Shown here: positions 1-7,996 of the stretch, one piece after another
How the letters are laid out: each line of letters opens with the position of its first letter
Position numbering within the stretch: position 1 is the stretch's first letter
NCBI GenBank assembly: GCA_017941355.1
Contig: JAGAWN010000243.1
Span: 1-32,220 of the forward strand
From: Ruminiclostridium sp.
GTDB taxonomy: Bacteria; Bacillota; Clostridia; Oscillospirales; Ruminococcaceae
Direction of reading: 5' to 3'
Length of the DNA stretch: 32,220 nucleotides
The notes under the pieces: generated by a model
What the model was told of the DNA's origin: nothing
The model's input: only the letters and a program-made list of their open reading frames with translations
Databases searched by the model: none
Program-made: the position numbers and the translations under genes

Positions 1-31
1 AGGGCAGGGGGTTCGAATCCCCTCTATCGTT
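1..31 (+). tRNA. Probable tRNA 3' end, truncated by window edge
   Basis: The first bases form a T-arm: a five-base G-rich stem strand, the conserved TTCGAAT loop at 12-18 and the matching C-rich strand at 19-23. A seven-base acceptor-like strand (24-30) and a T at the discriminator position follow. No CCA is encoded; a T-run follows directly and could act as the transcription end. The anticodon lies outside the window, so the amino acid cannot be named. It could also be another tRNA-like RNA end. Confidence 0.5.
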
Positions 32-84
32 TTTTCGGTCAAAAAATATCTATGGAACCGGGATTTTTGAATCCACATAAAATT

Positions 85-118
85 GCTCACAAATGGCTTT
101 GTAGAGCCTTTTGTGAGC
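85..118 (-). terminator. Hairpin terminator for tRNA-Gly
   Basis: GCTCACAAA (85-93) pairs with TTTGTGAGC (110-118), and GGCT (95-98) pairs with AGCC (105-108) around a six-base loop. On the minus strand the hairpin is followed by a short T-rich run, and it lies just downstream of tRNA-Gly, so minus-strand termination fits best. A smaller hairpin (TCTAA with CCG, pairing CGG with TTAGA) lies between it and the tRNA, at about 125-144. Confidence 0.6.
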
Positions 119-144
119 ATAATATCTAAACCGTTCGGCTTAGA

Positions 145-218
145 TGGAGCGGACAACGGGAATCGAACCCGCCTCGTCGGCTTGGGAAGCCGAAGTTCTA
201 CCGATAAACTATGTCCGC
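145..218 (-). tRNA. tRNA-Gly (anticodon CCC)
   Basis: On the minus strand this folds as a complete tRNA. The acceptor GCGGACA (212-218) pairs with TGTCCGC (149-155), and the anticodon stem TCGGC/GCCGA carries the seven-base loop TTCCCAA, giving anticodon CCC. The T-arm has the GGTTCGATTCC pattern. The discriminator is T (148), as expected for bacterial tRNA-Gly, and CCA is encoded (147-145). It decodes GGG. A consensus promoter lies immediately upstream. An open reading frame on the opposite strand through this tRNA is an artefact. Confidence 0.95.
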
Positions 219-231
219 AGCTACAATAGAT

Positions 232-260
232 ATTATAACTCAAAAAAGCGAAGATGTCAA
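232..260 (-). promoter_or_regulatory. Sigma-A promoter for tRNA-Gly
   Basis: On the minus strand TTGACA (260-255) and TATAAT (237-232) are separated by exactly 17 bases, a perfect consensus match. The -10 box ends 13 bases upstream of the tRNA 5' end, giving a predicted start near 225. Confidence 0.85.
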
Positions 261-290
261 CCGTTATTTTGTATTTTTTTGAAAAATTTG

Positions 291-319
291 TTGACAATTT
301 GCGGTTATAGATATATAAT
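291..319 (+). promoter_or_regulatory. Sigma-A promoter for HD-GYP gene
   Basis: TTGACA (291-296) and TATAAT (314-319) with a 17-base spacer, a perfect consensus match. Transcription would begin near 326, about 31 bases before the chosen ATG at 357. It is divergent from the tRNA-Gly promoter, and the two -35 boxes are about 30 bases apart. Confidence 0.85.
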
Positions 320-356
320 TAATAGTGTATTGTGCATTCAGAAAGACGGTGTATCT

Positions 357-2549
357 ATGATAAATGATATAATTACTGACTATAAACGGGAAACAAGAAG
401 GAACCGGAAGATCGTTGCCGCAGAGTGCGTTGTGTGCATCGGGATAAACTTTTTGTTTTTCAGCATAGTGCAGCTGCTGGGACTGCCGCTGTACCTTGAT
501 AACATCGGTATTCTGCTGGCTTCCGCGCTTGGAGGATATCTGCCCGGGATTTTTGTGGGATTTCTCACCAATATCATCAATTGCTTTTCGGATCCGTCGT
601 CCATTTATTACGGGATACTGAGCGTGCTGAATGCAGTGATCGGCGCATACTTTGCAAAAAAAGGCTGGATATCGTTCAAAAAGCCGCTTCAGCTGTTGCT
701 GCTCATTCTTGCACTTTCCGCAGTTGGCGGAGGTCTTGGAACACTGCTGCCGTGGTTTCTTGACGGTATATATTTCGACAGCGAATCTATCGCTATGTCA
801 TTGGTAGATGCGGGAATAACGGATACCACTCTCGCGCAGTTTCTCGGCAACATCATCATGGATCTGCTGGATAAGACTATAACGGTTATCATCGTTACTA
901 CCGTCTATACTCTGATCCCTCAGCGGCTGAAAGATATTCTGCAGTTCAGCGGCTGGGTTCAGAAGCCGGTTTCCGAAAGCGATAAAGAGTCCCTGAGACA
1001 CATTGGCTGCCGCAAAGTATCGGTTCAGACCAAGATCATGCTCATACTTATCGCCGCAATGATACTTATGGGTACAGTCGCTACGAGCATCAGCTTTATC
1101 CTGTTCAGCAATGCCGCTGTGGATCAGCACATCAAGCTGGTTGAGGGAGTCGCAAATGTGGCTTCAAGCACCATAGACGGTGACAGCATAGACCGCTGGC
1201 TCGTCGAGGGCGAGAATTCCGCAGGCTACAAAGAGACTGAAAGGATCCTTAAAAACCTGAAAAACAGCGACGACGAGATATCTTATGTTTACGTTTATCA
1301 GATACGCGAGGACGGCTGCCACGTCGTTTTTGATGTTGACACAGAAGAAGTCGAGGGTTCGCCGGTAGGCTCCGTCATTGATTTTGACGAATCCTTTGAA
1401 CCGCTGATACCGACGCTTCTTGCCGGCGGAGAGATAGATCCTATCATCTCAGACGATACATTCGGCTATCTGCTTACCGTTTACAAGCCGATCTACGACA
1501 GCAGCGGAGTTGTCAAGGCTTATGCAGCTGCGGATGTTTCTATGATGAACATTGACACTTACCGCCGCAACTTCTTCACAGGTATGAGTTCGCTGTTCTT
1601 TGCGTTCTTCATTGTTATCTTCGCGGTGGTGCTATGGGTAGTGGAATACCATATTGTTCTGCCGGTCAACTCAATGGCAAAGAGTGCTGACAGCTTTGCG
1701 TTCAACAACGACACGACTCTTGACGAATGTGTTGACAACATGAGAAGTCTTGACATATACACGGGCGATGAGATCGAGAACCTGTACAAAGCTATTGTCA
1801 AAATGGCGGGAGACAGTGTTGAGAATCTCGAAGATATCCGCCGCAAGAACGAGACTATACGGCAGATGCAGACTGCGCTTATCCTTGTACTCGCTGACAT
1901 GGTCGAGAGCCGCGACAAGAACACGGGTGACCATGTACGCAAGACAGCGGCTTATGCCAAGCTCATCATGAAGAAGATGAAAGAAAAGGGCTACTATGCG
2001 GATCAGCTTACGGAAAAATTCATTGAAAACGTTGGGACATCAGCGCCTTTACACGACGTAGGAAAGATCAAGGTTTCTGACACGATACTGAACAAACCGG
2101 GGCGGCTTACTGACGAGGAATTTCTTATTATGCAGAGTCATGCGGCTATCGGCGGCGACATTATAGACCAGGTTATCGCGCTTGTACCCGAGCCTGACTT
2201 CCTTTATGAAGCGAAGAATCTTGCGACATACCACCACGAGAAATGGAACGGAAAGGGGTATCCCAAGGGACTTTCGGGTGAAGAAATACCGTTATCTGCG
2301 CGAATAATGGCGGTTGCGGACGTATTTGACGCTCTGGTATCACGCAGGAGTTACAAGGAACCATTCTCATTTGAGCAAGCGTGTGACATAATTCGGGAGA
2401 GTGCGGGATCGCACTTTGATCCTTTGGTTGCGGACGCGTTTTTATCATCCGAGGAAGAAGCGCGGGCAATAGCGGAATCCTTTGGAGATAACACAGCGAC
2501 GGGCTATGTAAAGGACACGCACGTTGACGACAGCGGAAAGCAGAGATAA
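357..2549 (+). CDS. Membrane sensor HD-GYP domain protein (c-di-GMP phosphodiesterase)
   Basis: The 730-residue protein begins with a hydrophobic multi-spanning domain (about 19-191) that resembles small S-component-like membrane sensors. A second transmembrane helix (about 226-250), an extracytoplasmic Cache-like sensor (about 251-410), another helix (411-431) and a linker follow. The C-terminal HD-GYP domain has LHDVGK with HD at 566-567, HHE at 626-628 and GYP at 634-636, the residues expected for metal binding and c-di-GMP hydrolysis. The start at 357 was chosen because the longer frame back to 144 reads through the antisense of tRNA-Gly and lies upstream of the promoter at 291-319. The ribosome site is weak (AGACGG). 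It is monocistronic, with its own promoter and terminator. The catalytic family is clear; the ligand is unknown. Confidence 0.9.
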   Translation: MINDIITDYKRETRRNRKIVAAECVVCIGINFLFFSIVQLLGLPLYLDNIGILLASALGGYLPGIFVGFLTNIINCFSDPSSIYYGILSVLNAVIGAYFAKKGWISFKKPLQLLLLILALSAVGGGLGTLLPWFLDGIYFDSESIAMSLVDAGITDTTLAQFLGNIIMDLLDKTITVIIVTTVYTLIPQRLKDILQFSGWVQKPVSESDKESLRHIGCRKVSVQTKIMLILIAAMILMGTVATSISFILFSNAAVDQHIKLVEGVANVASSTIDGDSIDRWLVEGENSAGYKETERILKNLKNSDDEISYVYVYQIREDGCHVVFDVDTEEVEGSPVGSVIDFDESFEPLIPTLLAGGEIDPIISDDTFGYLLTVYKPIYDSSGVVKAYAAADVSMMNIDTYRRNFFTGMSSLFFAFFIVIFAVVLWVVEYHIVLPVNSMAKSADSFAFNNDTTLDECVDNMRSLDIYTGDEIENLYKAIVKMAGDSVENLEDIRRKNETIRQMQTALILVLADMVESRDKNTGDHVRKTAAYAKLIMKKMKEKGYYADQLTEKFIENVGTSAPLHDVGKIKVSDTILNKPGRLTDEEFLIMQSHAAIGGDIIDQVIALVPEPDFLYEAKNLATYHHEKWNGKGYPKGLSGEEIPLSARIMAVADVFDALVSRRSYKEPFSFEQACDIIRESAGSHFDPLVADAFLSSEEEARAIAESFGDNTATGYVKDTHVDDSGKQR

Positions 2550-2554
2550 ACAGA

Positions 2555-2582
2555 AAGCCTCGCTAAATGCGGGGCTTTTTCT
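2555..2582 (+). terminator. Rho-independent terminator after HD-GYP gene
   Basis: AAGCCTCGC (2555-2563) pairs with GCGGGGCTT (2569-2577) around a TAAAT loop, with one mismatch or wobble. A run of T follows. It lies six bases past the stop codon. Confidence 0.85.
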
Positions 2583-2625
2583 TTATACCCTTTTCCGGGC
2601 ATTGCGAAGATCATCGGCTTTGATA

Positions 2626-2671
2626 TGCACAGCAAACTCTGCCGGCTGTGCAAGGCAATCGGGTTATTGCC
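2626..2671. other. Two adjacent hairpins preceding the dispersed repeat
   Basis: TGCACAGC (2626-2633) pairs with GCTGTGCA (2645-2652), and GGCAAT (2654-2659) pairs with ATTGCC (2666-2671). Neither is followed by a T-run. They sit directly before repeat copy 1. The equivalent flank of copy 2 also holds hairpins (for example GTCTG/CAGAC near 16526-16540), but with different sequence, so they may or may not belong to the element. Confidence 0.4.
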
Positions 2672-2673
2672 GA

Positions 2674-3124
2674 GGTTACAAACAACACAGTTTGTTCGAT
2701 TTCGCCCCGCGGGTGTGTTTAGTTCTTTTTTGGCAGTCCCTGCCGGCGGTTGCGACTTACTTTCTGCCCGAAGCGGCAGAAAGTAAGCAAAGAACGCGTA
2801 TCGCGCTCGTCGAAGCAGCTTGCGGGTATCGCGGTATGCTTTTTATGACGCAGTTAATCCCGCTGTTCTCTGCGATTAGCAGAATCTTGTGCAGGCAAGC
2901 TCTTCTCCATTCGCGCGACGGCAGGTGTGCAAATTAGTAACCGCAGGTGTGTCGGCGCGCACCCTGCCATTGGAGCATACTGCCCCTCGAACAGCACCGA
3001 TTGGCAGGCACACAGAGTACCGATTACCCTACAGAGCGGTGCCGCGCCTCCGGCGGGTTTTGTTGAATGGGCAGTACGATTACAGTGAGGATTGAGGGAC
3101 GGAAACTGTTCCCGCTTCCGTTAG
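2674..3124 (+). repeat. Dispersed ~450 bp non-coding repeat, copy 1
   Basis: This stretch matches the reverse complement of 16022-16475 along its whole length. The longest perfect block is 84 bases (2740-2823 against 16407-16324). Further long matching blocks lie near 2891-2921, 2940-2990 and 3000-3060. Variable segments between the blocks (for example 2824-2870) differ in sequence but keep similar length. A 13 bp perfect stem lies at 2756-2787, and a second stem, CCTGCCA with TGGCAGG around 2963-3008, is kept in copy 2 through a wobble pair. Reading frames across it are short, start in arbitrary places and are interrupted differently in the two copies, so it does not look coding. It may be a non-autonomous mobile element or a structured RNA. 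Confidence 0.85.
2756..2787. other. Perfect 13 bp stem-loop inside the dispersed repeat
   Basis: CTTACTTTCTGCC (2756-2768) pairs perfectly with GGCAGAAAGTAAG (2775-2787) around the loop CGAAGC. The same stem and loop occur, reverse-complemented, in copy 2 at 16360-16391. It lies in the best-conserved block of the repeat. Confidence 0.85.
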
Positions 3125-3226
3125 TTTTGAGTGTGGATTGAGGGGCAGGATTTGTTCCCGCTTCCGTTAGTTTTGAGTGCGGATTGAGAGGCAGGATTTG
3201 TTCCCGCTTCCGAAAGTGCTTTTGAG
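3086..3226. repeat. 46 bp direct tandem repeat, three units
   Basis: Units begin at 3086, 3132 and 3178. Each contains GGATTGAG, a short variable part, TTCCCGCTTCCG and then TTTTGAG. The first two units are 46 bases; the third is 49 because of a small insertion near its end. The first unit overlaps the tail of the dispersed repeat, and copy 2 has only about one diverged unit, so the array probably expanded locally. It ends 11 bases before the glpK promoter. The units are directly adjacent without spacers, so this is not a CRISPR array. Confidence 0.85.
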
Positions 3227-3237
3227 TTTGATGAATC

Positions 3238-3266
3238 TTGACATATACCCGGAAAAATGGTATATT
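3238..3266 (+). promoter_or_regulatory. Sigma-A promoter for glpK
   Basis: TTGACA (3238-3243) and TATATT (3261-3266) are 17 bases apart, with TGG just before the -10 box giving an extended -10. The predicted start is near 3273, about 28 bases before the glpK ATG. Confidence 0.85.
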
Positions 3267-3300
3267 ATAGATAATGATAGTTATGCGAAAGGGGCAGCTT

Positions 3301-4782
3301 ATGAAATACATAATGTCGATAGATCAGGGAACAACTTCTTCACGCGCAGTAGTTTTTGACGATAAGGCAAACGTCGTTGCAGTCGCTCAGCGCGAATTTA
3401 CCCAGTATTACCCACAGCCCGGCTGGGTAGAGCATGACCCCGATGAAATATTCTCCACACAGCTTGAAGTCTGCAAGGAAGCTCTCCACAGCGCCGGTGT
3501 CGATATCGCAGACCTAGCAGCCGTCGGTATCACCAATCAGCGCGAAACCACCGTTGTATGGGACAGCTCTACCGGCAGACCCGTCTATAACGCTGTCGTG
3601 TGGCAGTGCCGCCGTACCTCTGAACTCTGCGATTCGCTCACAGCACAGGGTCACAGCGATATGATACGCCAAAAGACCGGTCTGCTCATTGACCCGTATT
3701 TCAGCGCCGGCAAACTCAAATGGATCCTCGATAATGTAAGCGGAGCAAGAGAAAAAGCGGAACGCGGCGAACTCCTGTTCGGCACCGTGGACTGCTGGCT
3801 CATGTGGAAGCTGTCCGGCGGCAAGGCTCATGTCACCGATTACTCGAACGCCTGCCGCACCATGCTTTACAACATTCATACGCTCAGCTGGGACAAGGAA
3901 CTGCTGGAGCTTTTCGGCGTACCGGAATGTATGCTCCCCGAAGTCGTCAACTCCTCCGGAACTATCTGTGAGACTGCCCCGGAGATCTTCGGACGCAGTA
4001 TTCCCGTCACCGGCTGCGCGGGCGATCAGCAGAGCGCACTTTTCGGTCAGCGCTGCTTCTGCAGGGGCGATGTGAAAAACACCTACGGTACCGGCGCGTT
4101 CCTGCTGATGAATACCGGGGAATCCCCCGCAGCGTCCTCCGACGGACTGCTCACGACTGTCGCTTGGGGAATAGGCGGGAAGATAACCTACGCGCTGGAG
4201 GGATCGGTATTTATAGCGGGTGCAGTCGTGAAATGGCTGCGTGACGAGATGGAAATGATCGAGAATGCCGCAGATACCGAATGGCTCGCAAAAAGCGTTC
4301 CCGACAACGGCGGCGTATATCTCGTTCCCGCTTTCGTGGGACTCGGCGCTCCCTACTGGGACAGCGCCGCGAGAGGTACGATCGTGGGACTCACCCGCGG
4401 GACAGGAAGAAAATATATAGTGCGTGCCGCCCTCGAAGCTATAGCTTACCAGACCTGCGATGTGCTGAACGCTATGGAGCGTGAAACAGGCAGGCTCGGC
4501 ACCGTCCGCGCCGACGGCGGAGCAAGTGCAAACAACTTCCTTATGCAGTTTCAGGCGGATATCGCCGCCCGTACCGTTGTCCGCCCTCGCAATGTGGAAA
4601 CTACCGCTCTCGGTGCCTGCTTTCTCGCAGGGCTGGGCTGCGGTCTGTTCGCGGATACAGACGAGATAAGCGCCCTGTGCAGCGAACCGGAAACGTTCTC
4701 CCCCGCTATGGACGGCGAAGAACGCGCACGGCTGCTCGACGGCTGGCATAACGCGGTAAGGAGAACCCTCACTCAGCAATGA
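3301..4782 (+). CDS. glpK: Glycerol kinase
   Basis: A 493-residue FGGY-family kinase, which phosphorylates cytoplasmic glycerol to sn-glycerol 3-phosphate with ATP. The N-terminal phosphate-binding motif [11 protein letters not shown] spans residues 6-16. Substrate-side motifs follow: ITNQRET (77-83), VVWQCRRT (99-106) and GDQQSALFG with the catalytic Asp at 242. The C-terminal half has YGTGAF and [10 protein letters not shown]. Length is close to the usual 500. The start at 3301 follows AAGGGG by about six bases; an upstream in-frame ATG at 3274 would sit on the transcription start. The histidine that HPr phosphorylates in many Firmicute enzymes (in a TAPYHFYG-like segment) appears absent, since this protein reads TAPEIFG. 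No glpF or glpD is nearby; the stop overlaps the next gene by ATGA. Confidence 0.95.
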   Translation: MKYIMSIDQGTTSSRAVVFDDKANVVAVAQREFTQYYPQPGWVEHDPDEIFSTQLEVCKEALHSAGVDIADLAAVGITNQRETTVVWDSSTGRPVYNAVVWQCRRTSELCDSLTAQGHSDMIRQKTGLLIDPYFSAGKLKWILDNVSGAREKAERGELLFGTVDCWLMWKLSGGKAHVTDYSNACRTMLYNIHTLSWDKELLELFGVPECMLPEVVNSSGTICETAPEIFGRSIPVTGCAGDQQSALFGQRCFCRGDVKNTYGTGAFLLMNTGESPAASSDGLLTTVAWGIGGKITYALEGSVFIAGAVVKWLRDEMEMIENAADTEWLAKSVPDNGGVYLVPAFVGLGAPYWDSAARGTIVGLTRGTGRKYIVRAALEAIAYQTCDVLNAMERETGRLGTVRADGGASANNFLMQFQADIAARTVVRPRNVETTALGACFLAGLGCGLFADTDEISALCSEPETFSPAMDGEERARLLDGWHNAVRRTLTQQ

Positions 4783-5945
4783 TAAAACTACTTGCAGGTA
4801 TTTTCATAAAAAACAGCACAAACTACGATGATCCCGGTGTCCGCACGGCATACGGTATCCTCACCGGAGTTGTCGGGATAGTGCTGAATTTTCTGCTGTT
4901 TGCGGGAAAGCTGGCGGCGGGACTTATCTCTTCCTCGGTTTCTGTTGCAGCCGACGCTTTCAACAACCTTTCCGATGCCGGCAGTTCCGTTATTTCTATC
5001 GCAGGCTACAGGATAGCCGCTATGCCCGCAGACAAGGAACACCCGTTCGGTCACGGACGCGCGGAATACATTGCGGGACTGATAGTTTCCGGTACTATCG
5101 TGTTCATGGCTTTCGAGATAGGCAGGGAGTCGCTGTCGAAGATATTCCAGCCCGACGAACTGTCGGCTGACCCTCTGACTCTGTGTATTCTCGCCGTTTC
5201 CATACTGGTGAAGCTGTATATCTTCGCCTACAACCACACTGTCGGGAAGAAAATAAACTCTGCTCCCATGAAAGCAGTCGCGGTTGACAGCATTTCCGAC
5301 TGCGCCGCAACGCTTACAGCAGCAGCCGCTCTGATCGTGTACGCCCTGTGGAACGTGAACATCGACGGGTATGTGGGACTGCTCATTGCTCTTGTGATAC
5401 TGAAAGCCGGTATCGAAGCTGCGCGTGAAAGCCTTACTCCCCTGCTCGGTCAGAAAGCCGAGGACAGCTACATTGCCGGTATCCGCGAGACTGTCGAAAA
5501 CCACGACGGTATTCTCGGCATACACGACCTTTACGTTCACAACTACGGCGTAGGCAGGAACGTAGTCTCGCTGCACGCGGAGATACCTGCATTTCTAAGC
5601 TTCAAGGAAGCCCACGAGATCGCAGATTCACTTGAACGTGAGATCGGCACGCGGTTCGGCGCGATAGTTACCGTCCACATGGATCCCGCAGACGAGGACG
5701 ATGAGTTCTCAGCGGGCTGCCGCAGCCTTATTTCCTCGGTAATGTCGGAGATAAGCCCCGAAGCCGCGATCCACGATTTCAGAATGTATGAACGCGGCGG
5801 CAGACAGACAGTTGAATTTGACGCGGAAGTGCCTTTCGGACTGCCCATGTCCGACGAGGAGATAAAAAACAGACTTACCGCGGCGCTCCGTGAATACGAT
5901 GACCGGCTCGAAGCGGTGATCTGCATTGATAAAAAGATATACTGA
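4779..5945 (+). CDS. Cation diffusion facilitator, probable Mn2+ exporter
   Basis: A 388-residue CDF-family metal/proton antiporter of the cytoplasmic membrane, with six hydrophobic helices in about residues 25-215 and a soluble C-terminal domain after that. The metal site is readable. TM2 carries N62-x3-D66 and TM5 carries D170-x3-D174, where zinc transporters such as YiiP have D-x3-D and H-x3-D. From memory of the family, the N/D plus D/D set fits the manganese group (MntE-like). [10 protein letters not shown] (88-97) is a typical CDF signature. The C-terminus (about 300-388) is longer than in minimal members and contains a second ferredoxin-like stretch. It overlaps glpK by ATGA, so it is very likely cotranscribed, which is an unusual pairing. 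Metal specificity is inferred. Confidence 0.88.
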   Translation: MIKLLAGIFIKNSTNYDDPGVRTAYGILTGVVGIVLNFLLFAGKLAAGLISSSVSVAADAFNNLSDAGSSVISIAGYRIAAMPADKEHPFGHGRAEYIAGLIVSGTIVFMAFEIGRESLSKIFQPDELSADPLTLCILAVSILVKLYIFAYNHTVGKKINSAPMKAVAVDSISDCAATLTAAAALIVYALWNVNIDGYVGLLIALVILKAGIEAARESLTPLLGQKAEDSYIAGIRETVENHDGILGIHDLYVHNYGVGRNVVSLHAEIPAFLSFKEAHEIADSLEREIGTRFGAIVTVHMDPADEDDEFSAGCRSLISSVMSEISPEAAIHDFRMYERGGRQTVEFDAEVPFGLPMSDEEIKNRLTAALREYDDRLEAVICIDKKIY

Positions 5946-5976
5946 TACGGATTTGCGCCGAAAAAGAGGAGGCATC

Positions 5977-6203
5977 TCCGGTAAGTGTGGGTCGAAAAAT
6001 CGCAGAATACAGCGTTTATGCCGCGAAAGCGTCTTGACATGAGTTTCAAATGTGATAGGCTGGTAGCCCGGCAGCAGCCCTTTAGGGGTGCCTGCCGGTG
6101 CTGCCCGACTATCACACTTGAATCGAGGCTTGTGTCAAGACGACCGTGGAATAAATGCGGTCATACTCGTACATACACCATTTTCATACCCACACCTACC
6201 GGA
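5977..6203. repeat. 227 bp near-palindromic element (MITE-like or structured RNA)
   Basis: The outer arms are TCCGGTAAGTGTGGGT (5977-5992) and ACCCACACCTACCGGA (6188-6203), 16-base inverted repeats with one mismatch. Nested inside, CGTCTTGACA pairs with TGTCAAGACG, then TTCAAATGTGATAG with CTATCACACTTGAA (one mismatch), then CCGGCAG with CTGCCGG around a small terminal loop. The whole element can therefore fold as one long hairpin. It fills the gap between the CDF gene and azlC and has no plausible coding frame. It is too long and has no T-run for a simple terminator. No clear target duplication was found, and there is no second copy in this window. Confidence 0.8.
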
Positions 6204-6244
6204 TAAGAGCCAAAAAGAGATAAAGAACAAAGGAACGGAAAAAA

Positions 6245-6964
6245 GTGAAGTTTACTCATTTCAGAAAAGGACTGATACACGGGATACCGATATTTCTCGG
6301 GTATCTGTCGGTATCTTTCGGATTCGGGATTATGGCTGTAAAATCGGGTCTTACCGTGTTTGAAGCTTTCGCAGTCTCGCTTTTCAACCTCACCTCCGCC
6401 GGACAGACCGCGGGCGTGGGTATCATTGCAGCAGGCGGTTCCATAGCGGAGATGATCTTAGCGCAGCTCACCATTAATCTGCGCTACTCGCTGATGTCCC
6501 TCTCCCTGTCGCAGAAGCTTGATAAAAGCTTCACTCTGCCCCGCCGCCTGATAGCATCCTACGGCATTACCGATGAGATATTCGCAGTTGCGTCCGCTCA
6601 GCCCGGAACCGTTACCCCGTGGTATATGTACGGCATCATTCTTATCTCGACTGTCGGCTGGTGTCTCGGGACTGTACTCGGCGCCGCTGCGGGAAGCCTG
6701 CTCCCTGCCGCTGTCTCGGACGCTCTGGGAATCATGCTGTACGGTATGTTCATTGCGATCATCATTCCCCCCGCCCGCAAGCAGCGCAGCGTTATGGCTG
6801 TTGTACTGCTGTCCGCGGCGATAAGCACGCTGATTTACTTCCTGCTTCCGTTCATTTCGTCGGGATTCTCCGTGATAATCTGCGCGGTCGCCGCCGCTGT
6901 AACAGGTGCGGTATTCTTCCCTGTTGACGACGCACCGGAGACGGAAAGGGAGGACGCGGTATGA
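6245..6964 (+). CDS. azlC: AzlC family branched-chain amino acid exporter, large subunit
   Basis: A 239-residue polytopic membrane protein of the AzlC family, which with AzlD exports branched-chain amino acids and analogues. Recognisable stretches are the N-terminal GIPIFLGYLSVSFGFGIMA, the central NLRYSLMSLSLSQKLD and TDEIFAVA. Length is typical. It starts with GTG at 6245, about ten bases after AAAGGA. The stop overlaps the azlD ATG, so translation is coupled. The gene begins about 40 bases after the palindromic element; no clear promoter is visible between them. TTGACA boxes occur in the element's arms, but no good -10 follows. The transported substrate here is inferred from the family. 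Confidence 0.9.
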   Translation: MKFTHFRKGLIHGIPIFLGYLSVSFGFGIMAVKSGLTVFEAFAVSLFNLTSAGQTAGVGIIAAGGSIAEMILAQLTINLRYSLMSLSLSQKLDKSFTLPRRLIASYGITDEIFAVASAQPGTVTPWYMYGIILISTVGWCLGTVLGAAAGSLLPAAVSDALGIMLYGMFIAIIIPPARKQRSVMAVVLLSAAISTLIYFLLPFISSGFSVIICAVAAAVTGAVFFPVDDAPETEREDAV

Positions 6965-7260
6965 GCATTGCTGTTTACATCGCGGTCATGGCTGTCGTTA
7001 CCTACCTTATCCGCATGATACCTTTCACGGTTTTCCGTAAGAAGATAAAGTCACGCTTTCTGAAAAGCTTTCTTTACTACATTCCTTACGCGGTTCTGAG
7101 CGCAATGACATTCCCGGCGATCTTCTTTGCCACAGGCAGCGCTGCGGCGGCAGCAGCCGGAGCAGTCGTCGCAATAGTCCTCGCGTACTTCGGACTTCCG
7201 CTGATAGCGGTAGCGGCTGCGGCTTCTCTGGCGGCTTATGTTATGGGACTGTTTATATAG
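6961..7260 (+). CDS. azlD: AzlD family small subunit of amino acid exporter
   Basis: A 99-residue, strongly hydrophobic protein with about four membrane helices. AzlD-type features include the N-terminal TYLIRMIPF and the Ala-rich C-terminal helices. It forms the usual pair with azlC, overlapping it by ATGA. A possible terminator hairpin (GCAGGCG with CGC-CTGC, 7288-7305, followed by a T-run at 7311-7315) lies just downstream, and a stronger shared terminator at 7442-7483. Confidence 0.9.
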   Translation: MSIAVYIAVMAVVTYLIRMIPFTVFRKKIKSRFLKSFLYYIPYAVLSAMTFPAIFFATGSAAAAAAGAVVAIVLAYFGLPLIAVAAAASLAAYVMGLFI

Positions 7261-7441
7261 ACATCAAGGCGCTTACGAACTGTCTTTGCAGGCGACACGC
7301 GCTGCACCTGTTTTTGTAAGTTATCAATACGGCAGTTAAATGGTTTGATTATTGTTCTTTCCACCGCTGACGGCGAGAAAGGACGTAATATATCAGCTGA
7401 TTATCAGATTCCAAAAGTAATAAATCGGAAAGCATGAAAAT

Positions 7442-7483
7442 AAAAAACAGCAGACCCGTTCACTGACGGATCTGCTGTTTTTT
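7442..7483. terminator. Bidirectional terminator between azlCD and the ACT gene
   Basis: A-run plus CAGCAGA (7442-7454) pairs with TCTGCTG plus T-run (7471-7483); CCGT (7456-7459) pairs with ACGG (7466-7469). T-runs on both strands let it end both the azlCD transcript and the convergent paaK-ACT transcript. Confidence 0.85.
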
Positions 7484-7546
7484 GTATTATCAGACGTATT
7501 GACGGATCTACGCAGGGCGGAAACTCTGCCCTCTGCGTGAAATTGT

Positions 7547-7981
7547 TCAGATCTGAGCAATATCCTCTTCGGTAAGGAGACGGCAGCCTGCTTCTTTGAG
7601 GGCAACTTCTGCCGCTTCGTTGTTATCGACGCGCAGGATAAGGCAAGCTTCACCTTTCTGAGTATTGAGGAATGCGGCATACATATACTCTACGCTGATA
7701 TTGTCGTTGTAGAGGGTTTTCATAATGGAAGCCATGCTGCCTGGCTTATCATCTGCGATAACTGCTATAACGTTTGCGGCGGAAGCTATGAAGCTCTTTT
7801 CTTTCAGCACTTCCACAGCCTTGTCGGTATCATTGACGATGATGCGCATGATGCCGAAATCCTTGGTATCGGCAATAGACACGGCACGGATATTGATTCC
7901 GCTTTCAGCGAGAGCCTCGGTGACTGCGCAGAGTCTGCCGGGTCTGTTTTCAACAAATACGGATAACTGTTTTACTGTCAT
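7547..7981 (-). CDS. Tandem ACT domain protein, probable amino acid sensor
   Basis: A 144-residue protein made of two ACT domains (about 1-66 and 69-144), the first with VENRPGRL and the second with ADDKPGSM, the loops that bind small amino acids in this fold. There is no catalytic domain, so a regulatory role is likely. A GGGAGGAA ribosome site precedes the ATG. It lies 15 bases downstream of the paaK-like gene and is evidently cotranscribed. Such stand-alone double-ACT proteins are often found next to phenylacetate-CoA ligase homologues in Firmicutes, so it may sense an aromatic amino acid linked to that enzyme; this is inference. Confidence 0.85.
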   Translation of the reverse strand: MTVKQLSVFVENRPGRLCAVTEALAESGINIRAVSIADTKDFGIMRIIVNDTDKAVEVLKEKSFIASAANVIAVIADDKPGSMASIMKTLYNDNISVEYMYAAFLNTQKGEACLILRVDNNEAAEVALKEAGCRLLTEEDIAQI

Positions 7982-7996
7982 ATCAAATTCCTCCCT

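Noticed and set aside
2524-3095. Two overlapping plus-strand reading frames of 137 and 68 residues
   Set aside because: They lie in the dispersed repeat, lack ribosome sites, and are not preserved in the second copy, which differs by length changes.
3086-3226. Possible CRISPR array
   Set aside because: The 46-base units adjoin directly with no unique spacers, and no cas gene is present.
3514-4779. 421-residue open frame on the strand opposite glpK
   Set aside because: It is a shadow of a well-recognised gene, created by codon bias, with no start signals and no recognisable domain.
4788-5576. 262-residue frame opposite the CDF gene
   Set aside because: Shadow frame; the CDF motifs and membrane helices on the plus strand are unambiguous.
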